This document shows positions 17,422 to 27,400 of a stretch of 64,000 nt of DNA, in pieces (position 1 is the first letter of the stretch; each line of letters opens with the position of its first letter). The stretch spans positions 10,724 through 74,723 of the forward strand of contig JAWKTT010000025.1 in NCBI GenBank assembly GCA_041398965.1, written 5' to 3'. Under the pieces are notes generated by a model, which was not told the origin of the DNA, did no database searches, and saw nothing but the letters and a program-made list of their open reading frames with translations. A program made the translations under genes and the position numbers. Source of the stretch: JAWKTT01 sp041398965. Lineage in GTDB: Bacteria > Planctomycetota > Planctomycetia > Planctomycetales > Planctomycetaceae.

Positions 17422-19041
17422 TCATGGGGCGTTCGTTTTTTTCTCCGGGATTGGAACTGGGACCGGGATTGGGATCTCCTCGATGCGGGGGGTGTGCATC
17501 ACGCGGGAGACAACCAGTTGACGGTCGGAACTCCGGACTTCGAGAAACACTGTCGTGCCGATTTCGACATACTCCCACAGGACGCCGTTCGCGTCCCGAG
17601 TGATCATCCGAGCGACACGATCCGGGGCACCGCCGAACGATTGACGCACTTGGGAGGCTGACATTCCGATGGCGACACGCCCCGCTTCAATATCGGCACG
17701 GAAGGGGTCTTCCATCGGTTTGGGGGTGTCCGACTTGGCCATGACACGACCTTGATTGAGCGTGAAGCCCAGTTTGTCGATCCGTTCAAGTGCCGCGGCA
17801 TTCGTCGGTTCCTGCAACAAGACCTCCCCCAGCAATGCGATTGTTTGTTTCGTGTCGTTCAACACGACGTGCGTGTCGTCCGCGAGATCGATCTGATCGA
17901 TGCGACCTGTTTCGAGCAATTTCTTTCGGTGGGCCATCCATCGACTGCGGGCCGTCGCATCTCGTTCGAGGTCTTGGAGATCGAGCAGTCGCCGAGAGAA
18001 TTGCATGAGTTCATCGCGTGACATTTTGTCGACTCGCCCGAGAAGGAAGTCGAGTTCCTTCTGGCGATAGTTCTCCGCCAGCGGGGCAAGTTCTGGGGCG
18101 AGTGCTTCGAGGCGGGCGGCCATCTTGAATCCGTCGCTTCCATCTGCCGCAGCTTCCTGTTCCACGAGACGTCGGGCGGTGTCAACATAGAACTGGCGAT
18201 GGATCATTTGTCGTTCGAGTGGAGTGGCGGAGCGGTAACTTTGCGGTGTCAGCGTTGCGAATTTTTTCTGCCCATCTTCGCTGAACTCATCGAGCGGAGT
18301 CTTCGCAGACGGAAAACGAGAACTGATGTTTGCCAATAGTGTCGAGAACTGCGGCTTCTCTTCGCGCAGTCGGAGTGTTCGTTCCCCCCACGTGGCTGAG
18401 AACAGGCACTCCTCTTGAATAGCCGGAGCGAGATGATAGGTCGTCCCCTTTTTGCTCAGCCTCAAGAATTCGTCGACCTGTTCGATGGGAGTGTCTTGAA
18501 GAGCACGCCGAATACCATCTTCGCGAACGCGACGGGACCGATCGAGCAGCAGATCGTCCTTATAGAATTCGCCCCGTTTCTCCGCCCAGTCGGCCACGGT
18601 GTCAAACGTTTCGGCCTTGGTGGTGTCGCCGAGCCGGAGTTTCTCGTCAACAATCGCAAGGTCGTCCTTCCAGGAGAGGAGTTGTTGAACCTGAAACTCG
18701 TAGTTGCGTCCAATTTTGACGAGCTTACCTGTCAGCCGAATCGAAGGGAACGAGTCCGGTTTCATCGCTCCTTCCGGAAGGACGAACTTCAGATCACACT
18801 CCTTCATCTTGAGCGAGTTCCCGATCTGCGACCCGCCGCGCCCTTCCAGGTCGAGCAACCGATCCGTTAGCCCGTCCCATCCCTCTTTGCGTGCCATGAA
18901 GTCCATAATCGACTGTGGTTCGGCAGAGACCATTGTCGTGCCGAGTGTCAAGAACAGTAAGGCACACAGCCCGGCGAACGTCTGCCGCAACAGGCCGATA
19001 CCGTGGTTGAGTCGAAGGAACTCTGTGTGCTGTCCTCTCAT
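17422..19041 (-). CDS. Secreted protein of unknown function
   Basis: 539 residues with a Sec-type leader (hydrophobic stretch about residues 21-40, cleavage near VSA-EP). The rest is soluble, alpha-helical and charged. Near the C-terminus, IGMSASQVRQSFGGAPD resembles the SmpA/OmlA (BamE-like) lipoprotein pattern GMTxxQVxxxLGxP, so a small domain of that fold may lie at about residues 445-510. The end is proline-rich (IPIPVPVPIP). Its ATG overlaps the stop of the upstream gene (ATGA), so the two are co-translated and probably act together at the envelope. Confidence 0.7.
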   Translation of the reverse strand: MRGQHTEFLRLNHGIGLLRQTFAGLCALLFLTLGTTMVSAEPQSIMDFMARKEGWDGLTDRLLDLEGRGGSQIGNSLKMKECDLKFVLPEGAMKPDSFPSIRLTGKLVKIGRNYEFQVQQLLSWKDDLAIVDEKLRLGDTTKAETFDTVADWAEKRGEFYKDDLLLDRSRRVREDGIRRALQDTPIEQVDEFLRLSKKGTTYHLAPAIQEECLFSATWGERTLRLREEKPQFSTLLANISSRFPSAKTPLDEFSEDGQKKFATLTPQSYRSATPLERQMIHRQFYVDTARRLVEQEAAADGSDGFKMAARLEALAPELAPLAENYRQKELDFLLGRVDKMSRDELMQFSRRLLDLQDLERDATARSRWMAHRKKLLETGRIDQIDLADDTHVVLNDTKQTIALLGEVLLQEPTNAAALERIDKLGFTLNQGRVMAKSDTPKPMEDPFRADIEAGRVAIGMSASQVRQSFGGAPDRVARMITRDANGVLWEYVEIGTTVFLEVRSSDRQLVVSRVMHTPRIEEIPIPVPVPIPEKKTNAP

Positions 19042-20549
19042 TTGGTCGCTCCCACTTCGTTTCCGGGTGAGGCTGGTAAGGTTCGCGAGTCGACTTGCAA
19101 CAAGGCTGCCTGTTGTTTGAGAGTTGCTTCAACCGGTTCGGCAGGATGCCATTCGTCGAACCCAGGGACCAGTCGGCGATAGGTGTCTGTCCCGGCCCAA
19201 AGGAACGATGACTGGGGATCGAGTTCGATGATCCAGGTCGATTCGTCGAACGACAACTCACATCGCGAAAGCTGTCCAGCGAAGATGACCGACTGTGATC
19301 TCTGTTCGGGAGTGAGACGATTGAAGTCCGGAAGGTCTGCCCAGACTTCGACACGTCGCGGCTTCTTCCCGACGGCGAAGCCAACCTCGACTCGAAAACG
19401 CCCTCCCCTGTCTGTCATCAATGTCCCCGTAGACTCCTGACGGTCGGTCACCTGTTGCTCGACAATCGGAGATTCGAACAAGACCCAACGACCCTGATGC
19501 AATCCCGAGAAGCGAGACCGCCACTTCTCGTCAAGCGGCGGGGGATTGAATTCTTCTCCTGGCTCTCGCGGTTGTTGTGCGGCAATCTTCCGCTCTTTGG
19601 CGGCCACCTCGGTCGCGGCCTCGGCATCGTCCAGAATGCTCAAGACATCTCCCCACAACAGCCCATGACTCGCGGTCGCTTCACGGTATGCCTGTCGTGT
19701 TTGACGTGCGAAAAGATCATCCTGTTCGAGCAAGTCCAACGCCTTGACGGCCACTAGTAACTTTTCCTCGGCCTCTTTGAGGTCTCCTTTTTCAAACGCC
19801 ACCAAGCCGGCTTCGGCACTCGGCCTCAAGACGCTGAGCGCATGTTCGACATGGTTCCTGTGGACCATCCACGCCACTAAAGACACGATAGTCACCACCA
19901 GTGCCAAAGCGACAAGTCGCAGAGGAGTCCACCAGTGTATGATCGCCAGGGCCCCCTGTGTCAGCATTCGGCCCAGCATCAGTGCGATGTCACCGATACG
20001 GTCGAGCAACCCTTTTGCGGCGGCTCCTCCAGCGGTCGCGACAGAGGCCACTTTGCCCCCCACCTTCTTCGACAAACCGGCCCCTTTGACCGATGACTTC
20101 TCTCCCCGCTGTTCTTTCTGTCGCCGTCGCTGATGTCGACTCATCCGACGTCCCGAGGGCTGTGTCGACGATTCGTCGTCGGAAGAATCCGCATCAGGTC
20201 GAGGTGACGAGTCATCCTGTTGTCGAGAGGAGGACTTCGACTTTGGTTCCGTGTTGGATGGATCGTCGAAGTTCGTCGTGTCGTCCTCCAGATCATCCAG
20301 AGAGCCGGGGACGTACTCGTCCCGTTCGATCGGCTTCGGTTTCTTGTACTTCGGTTCACCGGGAGCAGGGTAGACGTTCTTTGGGAGCACAAACAGAGCG
20401 GCCCCACAGTTTCGGCAGACAAGTTGTTGCGACGTCTTCCGCCGCAGTCCAGAGTGATCCAAGCCGCATTCACAGGTAATCTGAAACGGTTGCGGTGCGT
20501 CGGACGCGCCGCCACCGGGAAGGGCCAGGCGTGAGAGCCAGCCAGCCAT
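19038..20549 (-). CDS. Zinc-ribbon, single-pass membrane protein of unknown function
   Basis: 503 residues. An N-terminal zinc ribbon (CECG at about residue 26, CRNCG about 20 residues later) is followed by a long acidic/Ser-rich disordered region with a basic patch (RRMSRHQRRRQKEQRG). One transmembrane helix lies at about 210-230. The C-terminal half is extracytoplasmic and includes a short TPR-like helical pair (LVAFEKGDLKEAEEKLLVAVKAL). Layouts of this kind are common in Planctomycetes but have no assigned role. Overlaps the downstream secreted-protein gene by 4 bp; the two form an operon. Confidence 0.7.
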   Translation of the reverse strand: MAGWLSRLALPGGGASDAPQPFQITCECGLDHSGLRRKTSQQLVCRNCGAALFVLPKNVYPAPGEPKYKKPKPIERDEYVPGSLDDLEDDTTNFDDPSNTEPKSKSSSRQQDDSSPRPDADSSDDESSTQPSGRRMSRHQRRRQKEQRGEKSSVKGAGLSKKVGGKVASVATAGGAAAKGLLDRIGDIALMLGRMLTQGALAIIHWWTPLRLVALALVVTIVSLVAWMVHRNHVEHALSVLRPSAEAGLVAFEKGDLKEAEEKLLVAVKALDLLEQDDLFARQTRQAYREATASHGLLWGDVLSILDDAEAATEVAAKERKIAAQQPREPGEEFNPPPLDEKWRSRFSGLHQGRWVLFESPIVEQQVTDRQESTGTLMTDRGGRFRVEVGFAVGKKPRRVEVWADLPDFNRLTPEQRSQSVIFAGQLSRCELSFDESTWIIELDPQSSFLWAGTDTYRRLVPGFDEWHPAEPVEATLKQQAALLQVDSRTLPASPGNEVGATK

Positions 20550-21022
20550 CAGATCCCCGCGAAAAGAAGTCGTGAAATGGTCAAGGAACGTCAGCAGACA
20601 GGAACAGAATTATCTCCCGCCCCCCCTGCTACGTCAATGAGTCCGCAGATGTCAAAGATTTTCATTGATTTCTGGCAGGACAGAGAAAGAATCGACGTGA
20701 AGTTCCTTGTGAGCGGGTCGTCTCGGGTGTTAACCCAGTGGCGTGTGTTTCCCCGTAGGTCGGACAGGGAGACCGTTGTACTGAGAATTGGGGTTCAATC
20801 AACGAAAGTTCGTGGACTCCATGGCAACGATGTTTATGGGCGGACCAATAGGTGTTAGCCTGTGAGATGTCGACTCCAGGATGTCGACCCCTCCATTTGC
20901 GGAAGGTTTCAAGACAACCGGTGATCATGCTGGACCTTCGACGAGGTTGCCGGAAGTCGCAGACCGGTCGAATGAGGTTCGCAAAATCGCAGGACGAACC
21001 AACACCGTCTTACAGGAAGAAA
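20550..21022. other. Divergent intergenic region with no recognised gene
   Basis: About 470 bp between the zinc-ribbon gene (minus) and the aminotransferase (plus). It should hold both promoters; I see no clear repeat, RNA or coding frame. AGGAAG at about 21014 is the ribosome-binding site of the aminotransferase. Confidence 0.45.
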
Positions 21023-22249
21023 ATGTCTGAAAAGACTCCAATTGCCGACCTATCGAACTTTGACTTTGATGAACTCTGTGGCGCGTTCACGATTGAGCCG
21101 GGGGTGGCTTATCTCAATCATGGCTCGTTCGGTCCCTCTCCCGATGTCGTCCGGCGAATGCGGGAGCAATGGAGCGAGCAACTCGAACGGGAGCCAATGC
21201 AGTTCTTTGTCCGCAAGCTCGACACCGCGCTCGATACAGCACTCGAATCCCTTGGCGAATTCGTCGGATGCAAGCCGGGGAACCTGGCATTCGTCCCGAA
21301 TGCGACCGTCGCCGTGAATGTTGTCATCGAGAGTTTCCCACTGACAGCGGGCGACGAAGTGTTGTTTACCGATCAGGAGTACGGTTCGGTGATTCGCGGA
21401 TGGGGACGCAAGTGCAGTCGCGTCGGTGCACAGACTCGGCTCGTGCGACTCCCGTCCCCTCCTTCGTCTCCAGCCGAAATCGTCGATGCACTCGTCGAAG
21501 CGATTTCTCCGCAGACTCGTCTGATTGTTATCAGTCACATCACGTCGGTCACCGCGACGATTTTTCCGGTGGCCGAGGTCTGTCGGGCCGCTCATGCACG
21601 GGGCGTGCGGGTCTGTGTTGACGGGCCACATGCCCTCGCCATGATTGACCTCAAACTCCGCGACATCCCTTGCGACTACTACTGCGCAAGCGGGCATAAG
21701 TGGCTTTCCGGTCCCTTCGGCAGTGGGTTCCTTTATGTCGCCTCAAACGCCAAGAAGGGACTGGAGCCGGCAGTTCTCAGTTGGGGGAAAAGCCTCTCGG
21801 GACGGCCGAATCGATGGCAGGACGAACACCATTGGTTCGGCACCTATGACCCGGCACCCTATCTGACGTTGCCCACCGCGATCGATTTCTTGAAGTCGGT
21901 CGGCATCGAACGCTTTCGGTCGCAGACACATGCCCTTGTTCGGTTTGCTCGCCAGAAACTGGTTGACGAGGTGGGGGCTGTCCCTCTAACCGCCGACGAT
22001 TTGCAGTGGTATGGATCGATGGTGACGCTGCGTCTCCCGCAAGTGGCGACGGCATCGCTTCCCCCCGGTGTGCCGCATCCACTCTCGCTGCAACTCTGGG
22101 AGCAGTACCAGATTGAAGTCCCAATTGTCCAATGGCGAGACGCAGTCCATGTTCGCGTTTCGTGTCATCTCTACAATACACCCAGAGACATCGAACGACT
22201 GGTGATCGCCTTGCGAGAACTGATCGGCAACTCCCCTTCCGGCCCATAG
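21023..22249 (+). CDS. Class-V aminotransferase (isopenicillin-N-epimerase / cysteine-desulfurase-like fold)
   Basis: 408 residues from ATG 21023 (AGGAAG ribosome-binding site). PLP enzyme of fold type I: N-terminal YLNHGSFGPSP, ATVAVNVVIESF, DGPHALAMIDL (PLP-binding Asp) and the lysine motif ASGHKWLSGPFGSGFLY. The pattern YLNHGSxG plus GHKW is that of the isopenicillin N epimerase-like subgroup rather than true cysteine desulfurases; the substrate is not predictable. Followed after 8 bp by a YgfZ-type gene, implying co-transcription. Confidence 0.85.
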   Translation: MSEKTPIADLSNFDFDELCGAFTIEPGVAYLNHGSFGPSPDVVRRMREQWSEQLEREPMQFFVRKLDTALDTALESLGEFVGCKPGNLAFVPNATVAVNVVIESFPLTAGDEVLFTDQEYGSVIRGWGRKCSRVGAQTRLVRLPSPPSSPAEIVDALVEAISPQTRLIVISHITSVTATIFPVAEVCRAAHARGVRVCVDGPHALAMIDLKLRDIPCDYYCASGHKWLSGPFGSGFLYVASNAKKGLEPAVLSWGKSLSGRPNRWQDEHHWFGTYDPAPYLTLPTAIDFLKSVGIERFRSQTHALVRFARQKLVDEVGAVPLTADDLQWYGSMVTLRLPQVATASLPPGVPHPLSLQLWEQYQIEVPIVQWRDAVHVRVSCHLYNTPRDIERLVIALRELIGNSPSGP

Positions 22250-22257
22250 GCAATTCT

Positions 22258-23319
22258 GTGAACGATCAAGAAACACCCCCTTCCAGCACCCCGACCTCTG
22301 ACGATGCATCAGTGGTGTACGGGAACGACAACACGAGTACGGCGGTTGACGAGTATCGTGCTGCGTACACCGGTGTTGCGGTCTGCGATCTCTCGGGGCG
22401 TACTCAATTAGAAGTGACCGGTGCCGACCGCGTCACGTTTTTGCATAACTTCTGCACGAACGACATCCGCCGTCTGCAACCGGGTGAGGGGTGCGAAGCC
22501 TTTGTCACGAACATTAAGGGGCGAATTCTGGGGCATGTCGCGATCTTTGCGGGGGAGACGGCCCATTGGATCGATAGCTCTCCCGACACGGCGAACGCGC
22601 TGCTGGCACATCTTGATCGCTACATCATCACCGAAGATGTCACCTTACGGGACGCGAGCGATTGGGGAACGTTGGCGATGATCGGACCGAAAGCGGCAAA
22701 GACATTGACTCGGCTGCTGGGGATTGTTCTCCCGGTCGATCCCTGGACCCATCTTGCCCTCCGGGGAGAGGGGCTGTTGTCTGCGGCTGCCGTGCGCCGC
22801 GTGCCGATGACTCGCCCTGACTGCTACACACTGGTTGCCAGAAAAGATGCGCTAGGTGACATTTGGACGAATCTTTTCGCAGCGGGCGCAGTCTTTTGTG
22901 GCTCTCATGCCTGGGACGCCTTGAGAATCGAGTCGCAGTATCCGCGATACGGAGTCGACCTCTCGGACGCCCTCATCGCTCAAGAAGCGGGACGTACGAA
23001 ACAGGCGATCAGCTTTACAAAGGGTTGCTATCTCGGGCAGGAACCGATTGCCCGACTCGATGCCCTCGGGCATACGAACAAGGAACTGCGCGGCCTCTCT
23101 TGGGATGTCTCCGTTGCACCATTCGCTGGAGCAGAGATTCTCGAATCGAACGGTGACGGCGTCGTCGGCACGATGACGTCGGCCGCCGCCATTCCGGGCG
23201 AAGCACGAGGCGTTGGTCTGGGGATTCTAAAACGAGACTACCTTGAGCCCGGAACGAGCGTCCGAATTGTCAGCAGCGAAGGGCCGGTCACGGCACGTGT
23301 TGCCCCGCAATTCGTTTGA
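22258..23319 (+). CDS. ygfZ: YgfZ/GcvT-like folate-binding protein
   Basis: 353 residues from GTG 22258. YgfZ-family proteins bind tetrahydrofolate and help maintain certain iron-sulfur enzymes. The diagnostic KGCYLGQEPIARLDALGHTNKELRGL segment includes the KGCYxGQE signature with its conserved cysteine. The N-terminal GcvT-like part has FLHNFCTNDIRRLQPGEG and GRILGHVAIF. It sits 8 bp behind a PLP enzyme of the class-V family, a group that includes sulfur-mobilising enzymes, so a joint role in Fe-S maintenance is possible but unproven. Confidence 0.88.
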   Translation: MNDQETPPSSTPTSDDASVVYGNDNTSTAVDEYRAAYTGVAVCDLSGRTQLEVTGADRVTFLHNFCTNDIRRLQPGEGCEAFVTNIKGRILGHVAIFAGETAHWIDSSPDTANALLAHLDRYIITEDVTLRDASDWGTLAMIGPKAAKTLTRLLGIVLPVDPWTHLALRGEGLLSAAAVRRVPMTRPDCYTLVARKDALGDIWTNLFAAGAVFCGSHAWDALRIESQYPRYGVDLSDALIAQEAGRTKQAISFTKGCYLGQEPIARLDALGHTNKELRGLSWDVSVAPFAGAEILESNGDGVVGTMTSAAAIPGEARGVGLGILKRDYLEPGTSVRIVSSEGPVTARVAPQFV

Positions 23320-23351
23320 GGTCTAACGACAGTCCCCGCAGGCTCCGCGGA

Positions 23352-24395
23352 TCAGCGCTGGTAGATCGGCAGGTATCGATATTCGATCGCAAGTGCGAGT
23401 ACCGACATGGAAGTGGCATAGATTTTTCCCGCACCCCGCTCCGAACCATGCTCTGGCTTCCAACTGCCATCTTGGTTTTGCAGCGGCAGGAGTAGATCGA
23501 TCATGTGAGTGCGATAGCGTTCGGAGTAATCTCCGCCAATCTTGAACATCCCTACGCTGGTGTAGTAAACGCCGTAATAAAAAAAGTTACTGTTTGCGCG
23601 GATCGGACGATCGAGTAGATAATCTGCTCCTCCGATTGCCTCGCGCGTCTCGTTTTCTCCGCAGACTTCCAGGCAAACGATACCGGTGCCAGTCATCGTT
23701 TCGGACTGATGGCTGCCGGGTTGATATCCAAACCCACGATTGTCATTCGTCGAACATTTCTTGACGTAGTCGACCGCATCATCGATTGCCTCTTTGGGGA
23801 TATCGCAACCGATATCCTTCGCGGCCCGTAGGGACATCACTTGCCAACCGGTCACGGAGAGGTCGCTGTCGGTGCTGTTCGTCTGATACCGCCATCCTCC
23901 CCGTTGGCGGCTATCTTTCTTGACCGCTTGAGAGGTCAGAATCAACTTAATGGCCCGTTCCAGTGCTCGACGAACAGCCGGAGCATCCGCGTCGCTCACC
24001 ATCCCCGCCGCCTCCGCGAGCATGAGCGTCGAAATGCCGTGACTGTACATCGGACCGGTGCCATGCCGGGTGACAAGCATTCCGTTGTCCTGTTGATTCT
24101 CGATGACCCAGCGAATCCCCCGTTCAATTGCCTGACCATAGGGACCTTCGCCCGGGACATGACCGCAAGCCATAAATGACATCACTGCCAGCGACGTGCC
24201 AGCCGTCGACTCGCCGTTGTCATCCAACGCCCAGGCTCCGCTCTGCTTCTGTTGCTCGGCCAAGAACCGCAAGGACCTCGCAAGGGCATCATCCACCTGA
24301 CGCTCTTGCGGAGTCCGTTCGTCCGCTCCAGCAAGGTCGCCAAGGCCCCCCCCGAATAAGACCGAAAGAGCCAGCAAAACGAAGGTCATGCGCAT
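23352..24395 (-). CDS. Secreted prenyltransferase/squalene-oxidase-repeat (alpha/alpha toroid) protein
   Basis: 347 residues from ATG 24395, which has an AGGAGAG ribosome-binding site. A signal peptide (residues 1-24) is followed by repeated helical units of the terpenoid-cyclase toroid type: QSGAWALDDNG, QQDNGMLV, RQRGGWRYQ, NRGFGYQPG and QNQDGSWKPEHG. No DXDD cyclase motif is visible, so it is probably not a squalene-hopene cyclase. Such secreted toroid proteins are abundant in Planctomycetes with unknown ligands. It lies 69 bp downstream of the giant coiled-coil gene in the same direction and may be co-transcribed. Confidence 0.8.
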   Translation of the reverse strand: MRMTFVLLALSVLFGGGLGDLAGADERTPQERQVDDALARSLRFLAEQQKQSGAWALDDNGESTAGTSLAVMSFMACGHVPGEGPYGQAIERGIRWVIENQQDNGMLVTRHGTGPMYSHGISTLMLAEAAGMVSDADAPAVRRALERAIKLILTSQAVKKDSRQRGGWRYQTNSTDSDLSVTGWQVMSLRAAKDIGCDIPKEAIDDAVDYVKKCSTNDNRGFGYQPGSHQSETMTGTGIVCLEVCGENETREAIGGADYLLDRPIRANSNFFYYGVYYTSVGMFKIGGDYSERYRTHMIDLLLPLQNQDGSWKPEHGSERGAGKIYATSMSVLALAIEYRYLPIYQR

Positions 24396-24464
24396 GATAT
24401 GCTCTCCTGAAACCATCCTCAGCGACGAACGCGACCGTCGATGCCATCGGGATGTGATCGTCGA

Positions 24465-27400
24465 TCAAGGTTTGTTGGTTGCAGCGTCATCGGGGCGACG
24501 ATTTCGCGAAATCTCTTCAAAGTACCGCTTGATGACGCGACCGTAGTCACCGCCGGAACGTTGCTGTGCAGACTGCGAGACCTCTGTTTTCAACTTCCCA
24601 GGCAACTGTCCCCATTGACGGTCCGACAATTTCTGCAATTGAACTTCCAGGTCGCTCAATTCGGCAGTCGCCGTCGCTCCGAAGTCCTCTGGATTGCTGT
24701 TTGGCGAAGGCTGACTGTTGGCCTGAGAAGGAGTCGATTCCTGAGATGGCGGTTGATTCTGCATCTGTTGTTGAGAAAGTCCCAACTGTTGAGCGGCCTC
24801 TTGCAAGGACTGAGCCACCTGTTGCAGCGACTGAGCGGCTGACGGTTCACCTTGGCCCGGTTGTGGTTGACCGTTCATCGGTTCGCCCGGCTCTCCCCCT
24901 GCCATTGGCTCTCCTTGTCCTGACATCGGTTCCCCCTGTCCCGCCATCGGCTGACCCGGCTGAGGTTGTCCCTGCTGTGGCTCACCCTGTTGAGGCTGAC
25001 CAGCCTGAGGCTGACCCTGTTGTGGTTGCCCCTGCTCCGGCTGACCCGGTGCCCCTTGTTGTGGGGGTTGCCCCGACGGATTCGCAGGCATCTGAGCGAG
25101 TTGCTCGCCCGCTTGAGAAAGTTGTTGCATCGCCTGAGCCAGTTGCTGACCGACTTCGCCCGGCACAGCACTCGGTTGGGCCGGTGTGGCACCCGCCGCC
25201 TGCATTGCCTGCTGAGCAGCCTCTCTTAAGTCTCGAGCCCCCTGCTGGGCCTGTTGTGCCGCTTGCTCTGGATTGCCCGCAGCCAGTTCTCCAGCCGACT
25301 GACCGATCTCCTGAGCCGCTTGTTCGGCAGTCTGTCCGGCCTCTCCCGCCTGTTGACCTTGTTGGCCACGATCAAGTGGTTGAGACTGGAGTTGTTCTGC
25401 GACTTCCCCTAACTGTTGGGCGAGTTGCTGTGACTGCTGGGCCATCTGTTGCTGAGCCTGTTGCTGAGCCGCTGCCCGTCCGGCAGGAGATTCCGCCAAC
25501 TGCTGAAGTTGCTGGGCCACCTGTTGCTGTTGTTCCGCCAGTTCCGCCGCACGATCTCCAATTTGTGCTTCGGGACTATTTTCACCAGCATTCGCGAACT
25601 GCTCGGCGACTTGTTCGCCAGTCTCGGCGGCCTGACCTGCCGTTTGAGCCGCTTGTTCCAGTTGACCAGAAGCGGCCTGTTGGGCGGCAGCCATCGCCTG
25701 CTGAGCGAAGTCGACTGCCTGCTTCGTCTCGTTTGAGTCTCGTCCCGTTTGTTGAGCTGTCTTGACGGCGTTGCGGGCCGCTTCCTGAGCGATCTGTTGC
25801 TGTTGAGCGACCGCTTCCGCTGCCTGTTGAGCCGCGTCAGCCTGAGCGGCCCCCATTGGAGCCTCTCCAGCCATCGGTTCGCCTCCCATGGGTTGGTTCC
25901 CCATTGGAGACCCTGCGTTTGCCATCGGGGCTTCGCCCATAGGTTGTGCTCCGGTTCCCTGTTGGGCGAGACGTTGTTCCTGAGCTGCACGAACCTCCTC
26001 GGCTAACTCCCGCTGTGCCTGAGCCAATGCCGCTGCCTCTCGAGCCAGTTCTTCGGAAGCTCCCGTCATCGGCTCGCCACCCATCGGTTGCCCCGCGTTC
26101 GCCATCGGTTCACCACCCATCGGTTCGCCACCCATCGGCTGCCCCGCGTTTGCCATCGGTTCGCCACCCATCGGCTGCCCCGCGTTCGCCATCGGCTCGC
26201 CACCCATCGGCTGCCCCGCGTTCGCCATCGGCTCGCCACCCATCGGTTGCCCCGCGTTCGCCATCGGCTCGCCACCCATCGGTTGCCCCGCGTTTGCCAT
26301 CGGTTCACCACCCATCGGCTGCCCCGCGTTTGCCATTGGCTCGCCACCCATCGGCTGATCAGCATTTGCCTGGGCTTCGCCAGCCATCGGTTGATCGTTC
26401 ATCGGGGTCTCGGCTGCTTCGGCAGCGGCGAGGGCACGCTCTTGTGCTGCGTCGGCTTGGGCTTGGGCGACATTTGCCAACTCTTGCAATGCCTCTTCGG
26501 CTTGCTGCTGAGCCTCTGCGGCCGGGATGGCCTGTTGCTTTTCGAGGGACTTCTTTGCAGCTTCACTATTCCGTTCTGCTTCGGCCCGGGCGACCGGAGC
26601 GACCTCCTTTGAGAGTTGACGGACTTCATTCGCGATCTGCTCTTGTTCCCGACGCAATTCGCCAGCCGCCTCTTGTTGCTCTTGAGGCGTCATCGCCTCT
26701 GCCATCGGTTCGCCCCCTTCGGCCATCGGGTTTCCGAGGGAATTGTCCGCAGCGGCCTGTTGAGCGTCGGCGAGTCTTTCAGTCTTCTCTCGCACAGCTT
26801 CCTGACGGTCTGCCAATTCCTGCGCCTTTTTGGCCAGTTGCTGGAGACGTACGGCTTCCGGATTCAGAGCATCGGCGATGTTCTCGCGAGTCTCCTGATC
26901 GGCTGCTGCTTGCTGTTCTTGATTCCCTTGAACCTTTTTCTTCAATGCTTCGACAGCGTCTGCAGCTTGTTGTTGTGCTTCGGCGTTCTTTTGCATCGCC
27001 TGAGCCAGTTGCTCGGAGGCGGGGGCGTCGGTGGGCATCGGCTCACCGTTGGCAGCAGACTGTGCCGCCTCTTGCTTCGCGACTTCTTCTACCTGACGCT
27101 GAGCTTCGGCAGCCTTTTCGAGAGCCTGAGCTGCTTGCTGCTTCTCGGCTTGTGCGTGGGCACCAGCTCGGAGTTGATCGAGTGCATCGGCCCGTTTCTG
27201 TTGATCGGCCGCCTGTTGAGCCGCTTGCTCCGCGGCCGGAGTTTGCTGTCCATCGGCCTGCTGTTTCGCCTGCTCAGCGGCCTTTGCCTGAGCATCAGCA
27301 AGCTGTTCCAACTGTTCTGCAGCCGGGGTGTCATTCGGTTGAACTGCTTCAGCCAGACGCTCGATCGCTTCCTGAGCCTCGGCGACTTGTTGTTTCGCTT

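Noticed and set aside
26071..26351. Regularly spaced repeats that look CRISPR-like at first sight
   Set aside because: Units are contiguous 36-bp in-frame codon repeats with no unique spacers and no cas genes nearby.
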